From Erpobdella octoculata (Eukaryota; Annelida; Clitellata; Hirudinida; Erpobdellidae): a DNA stretch of 64,000 nucleotides. Positions 1 to 11,761 of the stretch are shown one piece after another. A program made the position numbers and the translations under genes. The stretch lies in NCBI GenBank assembly GCA_963978895.1, contig OZ022247.1, positions 10,217,456 to 10,281,455 on the forward strand, written 5' to 3'. The notes under the pieces were generated by a model. The model saw nothing but the letters and a program-made list of their open reading frames with translations. It was not told where the DNA came from and ran no database searches. Numbering within the stretch: the first letter of the stretch is position 1; the number at the start of each line of letters is the position of its first letter.

Positions 1-2418
1 AATTGGTTGGTTGGGGTTGTAATGGGTTAACAGAAGGTCGGATAATAAAATTTTTTTAGTTTCGTCAAATGCCCATTGACAGCTTTCAGACCACTGGAAC
101 ACAGTGTCTTTTTTTAAAAGGGCGTCTAGTGGTGCTCTTAGATTTCTCATGCGTGGTACAAATGAGCTGTAATAGCTGATCAGCCCAAGAAAAGTACGGA
201 CCTGTCCAACATCTTTGGGTGGAGGCATATGAATTATTGCATCGATTTTTTTGGGGTCGGGACGACGGCCTGCAGCTGATATTACATTTCCCAAGTACGT
301 GATTTCCGTCATTAACAAGTGGCATTTTTCAATTCTAATCCGGAAGCCATAATTTAAAATTCGGTCAAATAGAGCCTCTAAGTTCGTGTTGTGTTCTTCT
401 AATGTCCGTCCCGTGACGATGACATCATCTAAATAGGCGGCAACGCCATCTAGACCAGTAATCATAGTGTCTATGATTTGTTGAAAAATACCTGGTGCTG
501 ATTTCACACCAAATGGTAGACGGTTATAACGAAACAAACCTTTATGAGTGTTGATTGTTAAGAGCTCTTTACATTCTTCCGTCACTTCTACTTGATGGTA
601 TGCTTCTGCAAAATCTATTTGGGAGAAAACTGTCCCTCCATTTAATTTTGTGAAAACGTCATCCATGGTAGGTAATGGGTGTCTATGGAGCATCAGTGAG
701 TCATTTAAGCCCGTTGAAAAATCTGCACAAAGTCGGATGGAGCCGTTTGCTTTACGGACAGCAACTATGGGTGCTGCCCACTGAGAGTGATCCACGGGAG
801 AGATTATTCCTTCTTTTAGTAACCGGTTAATTTCGCTATCCAATTGTTCTAAAGCGGCATGAGGAACAGGGCGTTTCTTTCTAAATATGGGTTGTGCGCC
901 GGGTTTAAGCTGTAAGGAAGCTGAAACTTTTGTGCACAGTCCTAGTTCCTGTCGGAACACATCAGCGTATTTGTGTTTTAATTTGTTTGTAATGGCTGTG
1001 CGTTCCGCGTCTGTGTTGAAGCTCCGTATTTCCATGACAGAATAGTTTTCTAACAGTTCTTTAAAGTCAGGAAGTTGTTTTATCCATGGCATTCCCATGA
1101 GGTCGTTTGAATCTGTGACGTAAACAGTACCCCGACCATGGTACTTTTGACCTGATTTATTTGCAACGGTAAATTTTGTCTCAAACATTCCTTCGGTCTT
1201 CACGGGTTGACCATTTGCTGCGCTTAAATTTGCCGTCGCTGTGGTAAGATTGGGGCGACCGATGGCTATCCATGTTGGACGAGAGATGAGAGTCACTTCG
1301 GCTCCTGTATCTAACCGAAGTTGAATCGGTCTATCGTTGATGATGACTTCAATGTACTGTTTGATTTCATTTCCGTTGTCTACTCGGTTAATAAATCGGT
1401 CTTGTCTTGAAGCACTCTTTTCTCTGTGTGTAAAAGAATTTTGTCTCCAGTTTGGATGATCCCGTGATACAAATTTTCGTGATTTGCGAAAATCTGGAGA
1501 ACTCGTCGGTCTAACGTTAGGACACTCTCGTTTCCAATGTGGTCCGCCACAAATGGGACATGGTGTTTTTGGCTCTGCTTGATGTCGTGGTGACAATGGC
1601 TTTCGGTGAGGTGAGCTGTATCTGTTAATGGCCTGAATTTCTACATCCGGTCTTTCGATTGTTTTAGTATCATCCAGTGTAGTCTTAAGTCGTTCAGACT
1701 CTGCTATTAATTCAATGACTGTAATAGGTTTTTCGCTATTTTCGCTATCCAACATGCGTAACAGCCTGGAACGTATCTCGACATGTTCTTGTGCCTGAAG
1801 TCCTGCTACATATTGGACACACTTATGTGTCTCGTCTGACATTCCTCGAAGCTCTGCTGCCTCCGCAGCAGCAATGATCTTATTTCCATAAGTGTTAAAA
1901 TCACTCCCTGATGTACAAATTATTCGACTAAAGTCAAACCTTCGTCGAAAGAGACTTTTCTTAGGGCCAAATAGTTGTTCAAGGGTTGTGATGGTTTCTT
2001 CCCAACCAATGTCGCTGGGAAGCCGTGGAGAAATTCTGGTAGAAAAAACTGCATAAGTGTGGTTGTCCAATAGAGTTCGAAGAAGTTCAGTCTTTGACTC
2101 TTCTGGAAGATGTCTTTCGTGACCTTTGACAGTGTCTTCAAAACGTCTGAGCCACAGACTGAAAAATCGTCCTTCCTCTGGTTCGTAGGAAAACTTTTCC
2201 ACTCTCTGACGTAGTCGATCAAAAAGTGTTTCTTTTGACTCTGTCTTTTTTTCTTTTTGGGACTCTATAAATTCTAACAGTTTCTTTTCTTTTTCTGAAT
2301 TTTCTTTCATTAGCTTTAGGAATCTTTCTTCGCTCTTTTCCATCTGCATCCTGTGTCTCTCTTCGCTTTTTTCCATCTGCATCTGAAAAAGTTCAAATAT
2401 CTTTTGAATATCTGCCAT
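1..2418 (-). CDS. Ty3/gypsy gag-pol polyprotein, 3' part outside window
   Basis: This is one uninterrupted reading frame of 806 codons from the ATG at 2418 to the window edge, read by hand on the minus strand. In order it shows a lysine/glutamate-rich N-terminus, a gag region, a zinc knuckle of form CX2CX3HX4C at about residues 287-299, a protease motif LDTGA with the catalytic Asp near residue 370, and a reverse transcriptase with YLDD at residues 662-665. Connection-domain sequence follows (FLGLISYY). Gag and pol are fused with no frameshift or stop between them. The general form is that of K02A2.6/Mag-like Ty3/gypsy elements. RNase H and integrase would lie outside the window. The intact frame suggests a young insertion. 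The ATG lies 31 bases after the primer-binding site, which supports this start. Confidence 0.93.
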   Translation of the reverse strand, partial: MADIQKIFELFQMQMEKSEERHRMQMEKSEERFLKLMKENSEKEKKLLEFIESQKEKKTESKETLFDRLRQRVEKFSYEPEEGRFFSLWLRRFEDTVKGHERHLPEESKTELLRTLLDNHTYAVFSTRISPRLPSDIGWEETITTLEQLFGPKKSLFRRRFDFSRIICTSGSDFNTYGNKIIAAAEAAELRGMSDETHKCVQYVAGLQAQEHVEIRSRLLRMLDSENSEKPITVIELIAESERLKTTLDDTKTIERPDVEIQAINRYSSPHRKPLSPRHQAEPKTPCPICGGPHWKRECPNVRPTSSPDFRKSRKFVSRDHPNWRQNSFTHREKSASRQDRFINRVDNGNEIKQYIEVIINDRPIQLRLDTGAEVTLISRPTWIAIGRPNLTTATANLSAANGQPVKTEGMFETKFTVANKSGQKYHGRGTVYVTDSNDLMGMPWIKQLPDFKELLENYSVMEIRSFNTDAERTAITNKLKHKYADVFRQELGLCTKVSASLQLKPGAQPIFRKKRPVPHAALEQLDSEINRLLKEGIISPVDHSQWAAPIVAVRKANGSIRLCADFSTGLNDSLMLHRHPLPTMDDVFTKLNGGTVFSQIDFAEAYHQVEVTEECKELLTINTHKGLFRYNRLPFGVKSAPGIFQQIIDTMITGLDGVAAYLDDVIVTGRTLEEHNTNLEALFDRILNYGFRIRIEKCHLLMTEITYLGNVISAAGRRPDPKKIDAIIHMPPPKDVGQVRTFLGLISYYSSFVPRMRNLRAPLDALLKKDTVFQWSESCQWAFDETKKILLSDLLLTHYNPNQPI

Positions 2419-2432
2419 TGCGTGATTTTATT

Positions 2433-2450
2433 CCTATCCTTCGTCGCCAA
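2433..2450 (-). other. Primer-binding site of the gypsy element
   Basis: On the minus strand, TTGGCGACGAAGGATAGG sits directly upstream of gag and 2 bases after a CA that would close the LTR. It begins with TGG, as a tRNA 3'-CCA complement must. The TGGCGACGA core is common in Mag-like gypsy elements. The tRNA is not assigned. Confidence 0.7.
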
Positions 2451-2451
2451 T

Positions 2452-2640
2452 TGTTGTGATGTTTATTTGTTTAGAAATCAAGTATTGATTTACAGAATGT
2501 AACTGGATTTAGAATTCTTATAACTAGCAAGTAAAACATTAACTAATTTATATCCTTTGTACCCGGGACCTTCCCTTCAGGGAAATAGGTTATTGATATT
2601 AATTTATATACACATACATATATATACACATATATATATA
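2452..2640 (-). repeat. Probable 5' LTR, far end undefined
   Basis: On the minus strand this sequence ends in ACAACA just before the primer-binding site, as an LTR should. The other boundary is not visible because the sequence grades into TA/CA microsatellite and then a Helitron. No second LTR is in the window to compare with. Confidence 0.5.
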
Positions 2641-2684
2641 TATATCACATATATATATACACATATATATATACATACAAACAC

Positions 2685-2717
<33 letters not shown>

Positions 2718-2721
2718 ACAG

Positions 2722-3450
<729 letters not shown>

Positions 3451-3672
3451 TCTATAAATAAAAATGACCAAAAGGAAGTGGAAAGCAAGCGAGAGAGTAA
3501 GAGCGAGCAAGGTGGAGCAAGCGAGTGAGAAAATGAGCGGGAACGGGAGGGCGAGTAGAGGCGGGCGTGTGAGCAAAAACGGGAAAGCAAGCGGGAAAAG
3601 AAGGGAAACAGAGGGAGAGAAAATGCAAAAAAAGATGGAAACTTTTCTAAAAATTCCGAGAAACTTTGCTAG
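3451..3672 (+). mobile_element. Second, short Helitron-A directly abutting the first
   Basis: It begins TCTATAAATAAAAATGA, a typical Helitron 5' terminus, immediately after the CTAG of the previous copy with no intervening base. It contains the same purine-rich repeat tract and ends ...AACTTTGCTAG at 3672. No coding capacity. Confidence 0.65.
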
Positions 3673-4389
3673 TAATTTAAAATTTAATCATTTGAGATAC
3701 TCGCCATTGCTGGGTTTTCTCTATCTTTCTATCACACACGCACAAATTAAGCCTTTCTTTTGTCATATCACATTCTTACTCTTTCACTCTCTTTATCTCT
3801 TTTTCCCTCCCCCTTTTCTAATTTCTCTCGCTCTCTGTCTCATTCACGCATCAACGCAAACAAATAAAGTTTTCTCTATCTTTCTCTTGGTTCCATAATC
3901 AAACAAATCATGATAAAACTTATATTTTAATTGCGTATATTTTTTCAACTTTTTAACGGTATATTAAATGTCCGCGATCAAATTCTTCCCAGTTAAAATG
4001 TCCAGAAATATTTTAACTAATGTTTAATTTGACAATGTAGTTTATAACATAATTTTTCTTCGTTAATAGCTCTACACTCCTGGGTACAATTTGCCCATCT
4101 CTTTTTGCACAGAAGCTGTAAAATTATATAGTTTTTTACGTAAGCAATTTTTTCTATAACCAACTTGGTATCAAAAATACACATCTAGAAATTCAAGTTT
4201 GAACTGTAATTAGGTAGGATAGGAAGTTTCCCGACCGTGACCATGGCATCTGGCATTAATGTTTTATAATGTGTTCGCAACATTCGCCTGAGTGAATCTT
4301 CCATAGATATCTATGGAATCTTCAGTCTTCACAGGAAAAAGAACAACAACATGTCTTAAATCTAATTTACCAGCATACATTAACTACGC
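3673..4389. other. Gene-free AT-rich stretch
   Basis: It contains a pyrimidine-rich run at about 3770-3850 and is otherwise AT-rich. I see no gene, RNA or repeat family I can name. Confidence 0.6.
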
Positions 4390-4798
4390 TGCAGGTAGAT
4401 AAAGGAGCGTGGCCTGTCGCGAACCGGCTCGGCTTTGTAAATATGCCTCCCGGTCGCTTTCCTGTTCTCGATAGCTTTCCAGCTACCGGTCGCCTTCCCA
4501 CTTCCTATCGATTGCCCGCTCGATCTTTGTCGCTTGGATGCCGGGTTTTTTTCCACTTTCACTATTGAATTGCACTAAAATGTCGTTCTATTGATACGCT
4601 AGATTCGCTAGAAGGTTTTCAAATACTTGGAAACTAATTCTAATTGTTCTTTTCATCGGCAAGTAAATTCAATTTCACAAAAAACCTTCCTCCTTTGACT
4701 CTTAAGGTTGTGTGAAAATTTCATTACGATCGGATGAATGGTGTAGCAGTGCATAAAGGACACACACACACACAGACAGTCATTTTTACATATACTGA
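4390..4798 (-). mobile_element. Helitron family A copy, reverse orientation
   Basis: On the minus strand it begins TCAGTATATGTAAAAATGA, followed by a TG-rich run and the family body ('tttatgcattgctacaccat'-like) at about 4680-4760. The gcgaccgg-type purine tract lies at 4400-4540. I do not find a clean CTAG end, so the 3' boundary is approximate. Confidence 0.6.
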
Positions 4799-4962
4799 TA
4801 TTCGTTTCAACTATAATTTTATACAACCACATTGATTTGGTTTCAGAATCTTTTTTCTTTAGAAGACATTCTATTACAAATTGCTTATATTTATGTGAAA
4901 AATATTCTTTAGAATCATCAGGATACTTTTCACGTAGGACACAAACACCTTCAGCAATCAAA

Positions 4963-5239
4963 ATCTAAGGTTATGCTGGCTTAAACCGAAATTGGGCTCC
5001 ATGCGGTTTGCAGCTTTTACATTTCTACGTTCTGACAGCTGCAAAAAAATCCCAAAAATTTGACAGAAAATCTAATATAATTATGGCAAACATTTCTTCT
5101 GTGCAATTCAATCTTTTCTTTCTATATGCCCATGATTGTTGGTAATTTATTCAACTACCGCCACTTTTTGTACTAAATAAATGTCAAAAAGGTTGTAATT
5201 AAGCTAACAGTCAGGCCTTAAATATAATAGATTTATCAG
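4963..5239. repeat. End of the preceding tandem unit (unit 0)
   Basis: Positions about 4963-5030 match the block before the end of unit 1 (30220-30310) and of unit 2 (60280-60370), including 'aaggttatgctggcttaa' and 'acatttctacgttctg'. It lies in the same orientation directly ahead of unit 1, so a third unit ended here. Confidence 0.75.
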
Positions 5240-5400
5240 TTATGTTCCAAAATATTTTAAGAACTACTGAAAAACAATGGCTTGCATCAAAAAATGACCT
5301 ATTGCATGATTGAGAAACCTACTTGATAACTCATACACTATAAATTTTTTTAAAAAGAACAATGTAAACCACAAAAAATTGAAATCTTTCCATAAAAATG

Positions 5401-7252
5401 TCAATAGCCTCGTGTGAAATCAACTTGATGTTCCATTGGTTGTCCTGTACAAAACTGTTCATATTTCTTCAGAGTGTCCTTCACAAACTGGTATACAGAA
5501 AAAACAATGCTAAAAACTTATAAGCAATAGGCTGTTGAGTTATTTCTTACCTTATTAGCAACAAATTCACTGCCTGAAACATGAGGAGTGATTGTGACAT
5601 CCCCACGTCCCCACAGAGGACTCTCCTTGGGAAGTGGTTCTGTTTCAAAAACATCCAGTATGGCATGACTCAACCAGCCTTCACTGAAATTGTTTTATTC
5701 ATAACCAGCCTAATTAGAATAGTTAAAGTATAATAATATTATATAAAAATAATATAATATAAATAAGAATTTAGTATAAATTAAAGAAAAATTACTTTAA
5801 GGCTTTAATAACTGCTTCTTCACTAATGACATTACCTCTTCCTATATTGATGAAAACAGATTTCTTGGCAGCCACAAAAAAGGAAACATTCAAAACAAAA
5901 TTATCTTCCATCTACTTACGATATGCTACAAAAAGAAAACCACCACACCTTGTCTTTACAGTGTTTCAAAATGTCTCCATCAAAAACTCCATTAGTTGAA
6001 GTAACTTTTGGCAAAACACTAACTATGTAATCACATGATTCAAGCAAACTGACCAGATCGTTTGTGAAACTATAAATGTAAGCATAATAGCTTGAAACTA
6101 ACATATAGAAGAAACAGCTCAATACAAAAAATACAGTGAAGAAAGCTGCTTACACAACATTCTGCAATTCATTTGAAAGATCAGTAGGAACACTTTTATC
6201 CTTCTTCAGTAAAGCCATAGTTTTCATTTGAAATTTCAATGCAAATTCAGCAACTATAACAACAAATTTTTTTTTAGAGAATAGGAATAAACAAACAAAC
6301 AAAATTATTTTAATTTGTCAACTTTTTTTTCCAATTGATCCAAAACCAACAATCCCAACTGTCAAGGTCTCAAGAAGTCGAGGACTAATTTGATTCCTTA
6401 AAAGAATAAAAAAATTAACTTTTAATTTCAATTACAATTAAAATATATAAATAAACAAAAGTCAAAAATACAAAACAAATTTCTCCAAAAAAATAAACTG
6501 ATAGGATTTACAAAAACAAACATAACACATCATTCAAACCAAATTCGTTGTGATTGAAGAAGTCGATATTGTTCAAATTTTTGCTCTCTAGATATAATGT
6601 AACCAATGACATATTGAACCATCTGCTCATCGAAATGACCTGCATTTCTTGTCAGAACATATTTTGGAGGAGGCTAAAATAACACAATGTACAGTTTGCA
6701 AGTAAAAATATTACCATAAATAATTACAATAACAGAAACTATTTTGGAAGAAGTATTACTTATGTTACCTTTTCTTCATATATATTCACCAACAAATCAA
6801 TTCCTGTAGTGAAATATTAATTAAAGTGCTATAAAAGATTATTCAATATCCATCATTCACATCAAGCCTCCAACCTGCTGTAAACATGTGTATCCACTTT
6901 ATGCGATCCAAGTGTTGGGAGATTGACTTATTTTTGAAAACCCATTGATCAGTCAAAAGTATGTCAACAGATTTGATCTCTTCTTGCTCTTTATGAGAAA
7001 CTGTGTTGCCATCATCTATGTCATATCAATAAGAATAAAAATAAGTAGACTGGGTTTTCATTTGTTAATATAACTCTAAAATGAAATAAAACCTATAATA
7101 ATTCGTTTCACATTAAGAATCGGGTTTTGTAACTTGAATTCTCTAAAAACATCTTCATAATAATTGAAATAACGTTCACTTAGCAGTGAACGCGATAAAG
7201 ATATAATGCCAATGCCAAAACGTCCTATATTGAGAATAACATCATGAGACAT
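5401..7252 (-). CDS. D-2-hydroxyacid dehydrogenase (GhrA-like), copy A, 10 exons
   Basis: It is predicted to be an NAD(P)H-dependent reductase of glyoxylate/hydroxypyruvate-type 2-oxoacids. Exons (minus): 7093-7252, 6875-7015, 6769-6803, 6540-6673, 6323-6396, 6154-6253, 5949-6069, 5796-5863, 5551-5683, 5401-5487. All introns are GT-AG, 63-143 bp long, and phases agree throughout, giving 1053 nt and 350 residues, a usual family length. The Rossmann motif GFGSIG is at residues 174-179. The catalytic triad is visible: Arg264 (NIGRG), Glu293 (FETEP) and His312 (TPHVSG). No targeting signal is obvious. The weakest donor is GTTGAC after exon 5. There are no stops or frameshifts, so it looks functional. 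Substrate and physiological role are inference from the family. Confidence 0.92.
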
Positions 7253-7390
7253 CGCAAAAACAAAACACCGGTCGAGTGCTGGTGTAGTCGTAGTGGAAGA
7301 AGTAAGCTTATAAGGTAAACTGTGTTATTGTTTGATGTTTGTTAATGTTATTCCTCCCCAACCGCACTAACTAGAGGACTAGTATAGAAG

Positions 7391-7422
7391 CAAGGATGTC
7401 TTGATATAACAAGACATCCTTG
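7391..7422. repeat. Perfect 13-bp hairpin upstream of gene copy A
   Basis: CAAGGATGTCTTG, a 6-base loop, then its exact reverse complement. It lies about 140 bp upstream of the copy A ATG and is absent from the matching flank of copy B. Small insertion or fold-back. Confidence 0.7.
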
Positions 7423-7685
7423 TATAGAAGTATAGAGTATAAGTATAGAGCAAAAGTAATGTCCTAGTCGACCTAGTCTATAATGATTCGGTTCGGATCT
7501 ACTAATACTAAACAATCTTACAAAAAACAACATGAGCATGAATAAACTGTAAGCTCTTTATTAATATGAAATTCAATTACCTTTTGAGCCTTGAACTAAG
7601 TGTCAAGTTTTTATAATAATAAGGTTATGATGACCTTATATTGGCTTATATTATAAGCCGCTTATAAAACATGCCGTTAAATTTG

Positions 7686-8398
7686 AGTAATGTTCAGCAC
7701 ATGCGTAATTAGTAAATGTTTGTATGTGTGTGTGTGTCTGTGCTACGGTTAATTAAAAAAGTTAATAAAATTGAACTAAATTTATAAAAGCCGGTAAATT
7801 CAGAAATATAAAGGATTCAGGCGCGTCGCATCGTTTTAAAAAGTGGGGAGACAACTTTTCTTAGGAATTTTTCTTATTTTGTAATTTAAAATATTAAAGT
7901 TTGTAACTTGCTTGTAATAATTACATGTACATTTCTTTAATAATTACTCATCAACTATACTTTTATTTGAATCTCATTTGTACATAAATATACGGTAGTA
8001 AAAGTTGCCAAAAATGTCATGCGATATTTACACAAACAAACTGACGGCAAATAAGCCCAAATCGACTGCGTGACTGTAGTCTGGTAGATTTAGCTTTTGA
8101 TACGGAAATTTTAATAGACAAGCCAAAAAGTACATTAAACTATAGTATTTATTATAACTAAGAGCTGGGAAGAGATACCAGACACAGATCGGTCCCTAAA
8201 AAAAGTTATTAGCAAAAGAAGTTGCTCAAAACTCGCGAATCTGTTTATTAACGCCAACCAATCAAAAGCCAGCTTTTTCTATTTCTGCGTAAAAAGTGAC
8301 GCTTAATTTACAAATTATCTCCACGAAATTTAAACTTTTTACGCTCAAATGCTCATAAAACAGTTTAGTTATTTATTTCTATGTTTTTTTAACGAAAT
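7686..8398. repeat. Unit 1 intergenic repeat block
   Basis: It has no gene. Positions 7730-8000 recur at 37400-37527 plus 40736-40930 (interrupted there by a LINE). Positions 8085-8270 recur inverted at about 36440-36640. The family is unnamed. Confidence 0.6.
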
Positions 8399-9960
8399 TT
8401 TTATTTTCCGTTTGCTTATGGAGCTGCACGAAGAATGTTGTTGATTATCAAATGCTTAAAGGCTTAAGGCTTAAACAGACTTAAACTGCCTTTAAACTAG
8501 TTTAACTCCTATGTATAAACGATTATGTACACTCAACTAGTCTACGTTTTCGAAATTCTCCAGTATTTAAAAAGCAATGCAACCTGAAAACACAACCTTA
8601 TTTGAAAATAGCTGAAGGGGTGCCGGTTATGGGAATCGTACCACTTTTTAAAGGAAGACCATGCTTTTGACCACTTTTTAAAGGAAGACATCTTAAAAAC
8701 AAGAAATTTATCAAACACTGGTTTTTAGAACAACATACATTTAATTCTAAAAACAAAGTATAAGTTTCAACTTATTAAATAATTATAATAATAACTGTTA
8801 TCTAGCTTCAAAAATTATTATATTGAGCACAATTCAGTCGAGCAGAAGACTCAGATCTTCATCCATGACTTTACTTCTTGTGTCCACCACACATATCAAG
8901 AGTGCTGTAGACAGAAGGTTCAGGGTTGCCAGACTGAGAATGGTTTGCCAGCTGCTGTTACATTGGCTGTGACACTTAAATGCTTCCGAAGAGACCTTCT
9001 AAACACTAAACACTGACTAACACCACTTTAAACATTGTCAAATTTTAATTCAATTCAGAGACAGTTATAACAACACTGACTAACACCACTTTAAACATTG
9101 TCAAATTTTAATTCAATTCAGAGACACTGTTAACAACTTTTGTCGTGCTGGCTGAAGTAAACTGGGAAGTGTAGATTATGAGGATTTTGTAGATAAATAA
9201 TGCACATCATATCATAGTCAAATTGTTTGCTGTTTATTATAACACACAAGCAAACAGTTTTGACATTGAGACAATGCTTAGCAATATCCTCATGTGCAGA
9301 AGAACTTGTTACAACAATAATAGACGTGTAACTGGAGGAAAGATACAAGAGCTATTTTAATAAGTTATTAATAACCATCAAAACCCTGCAGAACAAAGAA
9401 GACATTTTCTCAAGAACTTGATAAGTTTCTATATATCACTTTAAATAAAAATGTAATAACTGCTCACATTGGCCAACTCTGACATTTACACATATTTTAC
9501 TATTATAGATATTATTTACAAGACCACTAATATAAAGTCAGTTATCTTAAACTTTGTCACAGCAACATTTACAAGCTTATACAAGAACCTTCAAAACTGT
9601 TTTAAGAGCATCAAATTTTTTGCCAATTTAAAGAATAAATACATCCAACAACAAAGACTGATTTTGGGCAAGCCTAACTAAAATAGTATCTCATCGATTT
9701 TAACAGTTTTTTTCATACAGGCCTTCACATATATTGCCCTTAAACATATCTACTTCAAGATTATCAGTATGAAGAGATTTATTACAAACTTTACCATAGC
9801 AATATTTACAGGCAGATACAATGTAGCTCATATTTAAAACATGAACAACTTTTAAAAGAGCATGGGCTTTTTTTAAAAATTTCACATTTACCACTTATAC
9901 AATAATTAGGCTATCTGGGCTATCAGGTGCTGCCTTTATGTCAGTATTAATGAGACACAA
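8399..9960. repeat. Shared non-coding block, unit 1 copy
   Basis: It matches 35025-36325 of unit 2 over most of its length with small indels. Short open frames are not conserved between the copies (for example an in-frame TAG here where the other copy is open). No gene recognised. An internal direct repeat of about 65 bp lies at 9010-9140. Confidence 0.65.
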
Positions 9961-10949
9961 CTTAAAATCTATTTTTCCCAGCTCCATCTGTCATTGTCTA
10001 AGAAATACTTCAATTTCATTTCCTGAAAATGAGTTTTCAAATCATGCATTTTCAGTTGAGGTAGCTTTCCAGGAATAATTTTTGAACTACTTTATATTTG
10101 GCTGGAATAATTGTTTATTGTGTGGAAAACTTAGATCTTAAATTCTTTTTATTGGAGCTAGATCAGCTAGCTACTAGAACTAAAACTAACACAAGGTTTG
10201 GGCTGATTATTTTTCTTTGCTTTGTTATTTACTTATGTATACAAACATCATTTATAGAGTTAAACTGTCAATTAAAATTGTATCTCCAATTACAGTTGCA
10301 GAATTCAATAGAGAAGTTTTCCCATCTTGTTTCAATATTTAGATTATTTTAAGTTTGTCTTCAGTAGCAGATTTACAGTAATTTACACACAACGCACTCC
10401 ATTGCGATATTAGTTACATTTAGATTAAAAAATGTGCTAACTACAATACAAACTTACCATAACCAAACTTAACAGACGTAATAACACGAATAAAAGAAAA
10501 TAAAAAAAATACCAGAATGACTGACAAAAGACAAGACAAGATTGACCGAAGAAAAACCTATGTACTATGCTATACAAACTATACAATTATACAACTATAT
10601 AAATGAATAGGAAATTAAAAAAAACGCTGCCAAGAATCCAAAATCGTCCAAATCAAAATCGAAGGCTTAAATAATAAATTAAGATATTGAAGAGAAATCG
10701 AATTCAAACGCGATAAAACCGGCAATGCAAAATGAATACAAAGACAACGCAAATACAGCATAGAAAACGAGCCTTTATTGAATTCTTATTGGCTGAGCGC
10801 ATAGATATCTATGGCTGAGCGAGTAAATATGTTACTGCGCGTAACGCGACATTGTATTACGTAATGAGACAAAAGAGTACGCCTAAAATCATTAATAACT
10901 AGAGTACCATAACTGCTCATTCGTGGTATCTTCATACAGACATTCTACA
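9961..10949. other. Gene-free AT-rich stretch
   Basis: I see no gene, RNA or named repeat. It has no clear counterpart in unit 2. Confidence 0.55.
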
Positions 10950-11490
10950 ACATATTCTCTATTGAATGGTATAAAAATTGGCTTGTCTATTAAAATTTCC
11001 GATATTGCCTCGAAAAACTGCTAGATCTACCAGTCTACTGCGTCAATCATCTGGTGCACATGCAAGAGCGCGTAGTTATTAAAACGATTTTGCGTAATCT
11101 ATTCTGCTTACCATGCGCAGCTGTATACACTATAGCCTATAGGGCACGCTTTATAATCAGGGCGGCCTAGTGAGATCTCTGCTGCTACTAAATCTAGTGA
11201 GTTTAAAAATAGTTCTTCCAAGATCGCCATTCTACTGTATCCACTTTGATCAAAGCGGTGCTCTAATTCAGAGACCACCAAGTCGATGACTTTGAAGTAA
11301 TTTTTTTAAAATGTTTCTCAGGAGTGAGGGACGTAAATTGCGAGGGGGGCAGGGGGAATTCGCCCTCTCTGATTTTTGAAAATTGAATTTTTTTTCAAGA
11401 GTTTACTATATATTTTTTTAATTTTACCTTTACTTGACCTAGTGATGATTCAATCCGTGGCTTCTATCCCCCCCAAGTGGCCGGGCTCAC

Positions 11491-11604
<114 letters not shown>

Positions 11605-11761
11605 GAAATATATATAGTTTGAGTTTTAACACACTTTTTGTTCTTTCTATACACATTTTCCTCAACAATTCGTCTAATTTCGGTATAATACCCAAACACA
11701 GAAAAACAACACACGTTAATATTGAAAAAAATCATTTAAAACTATAAATCCAAATCTAAAT

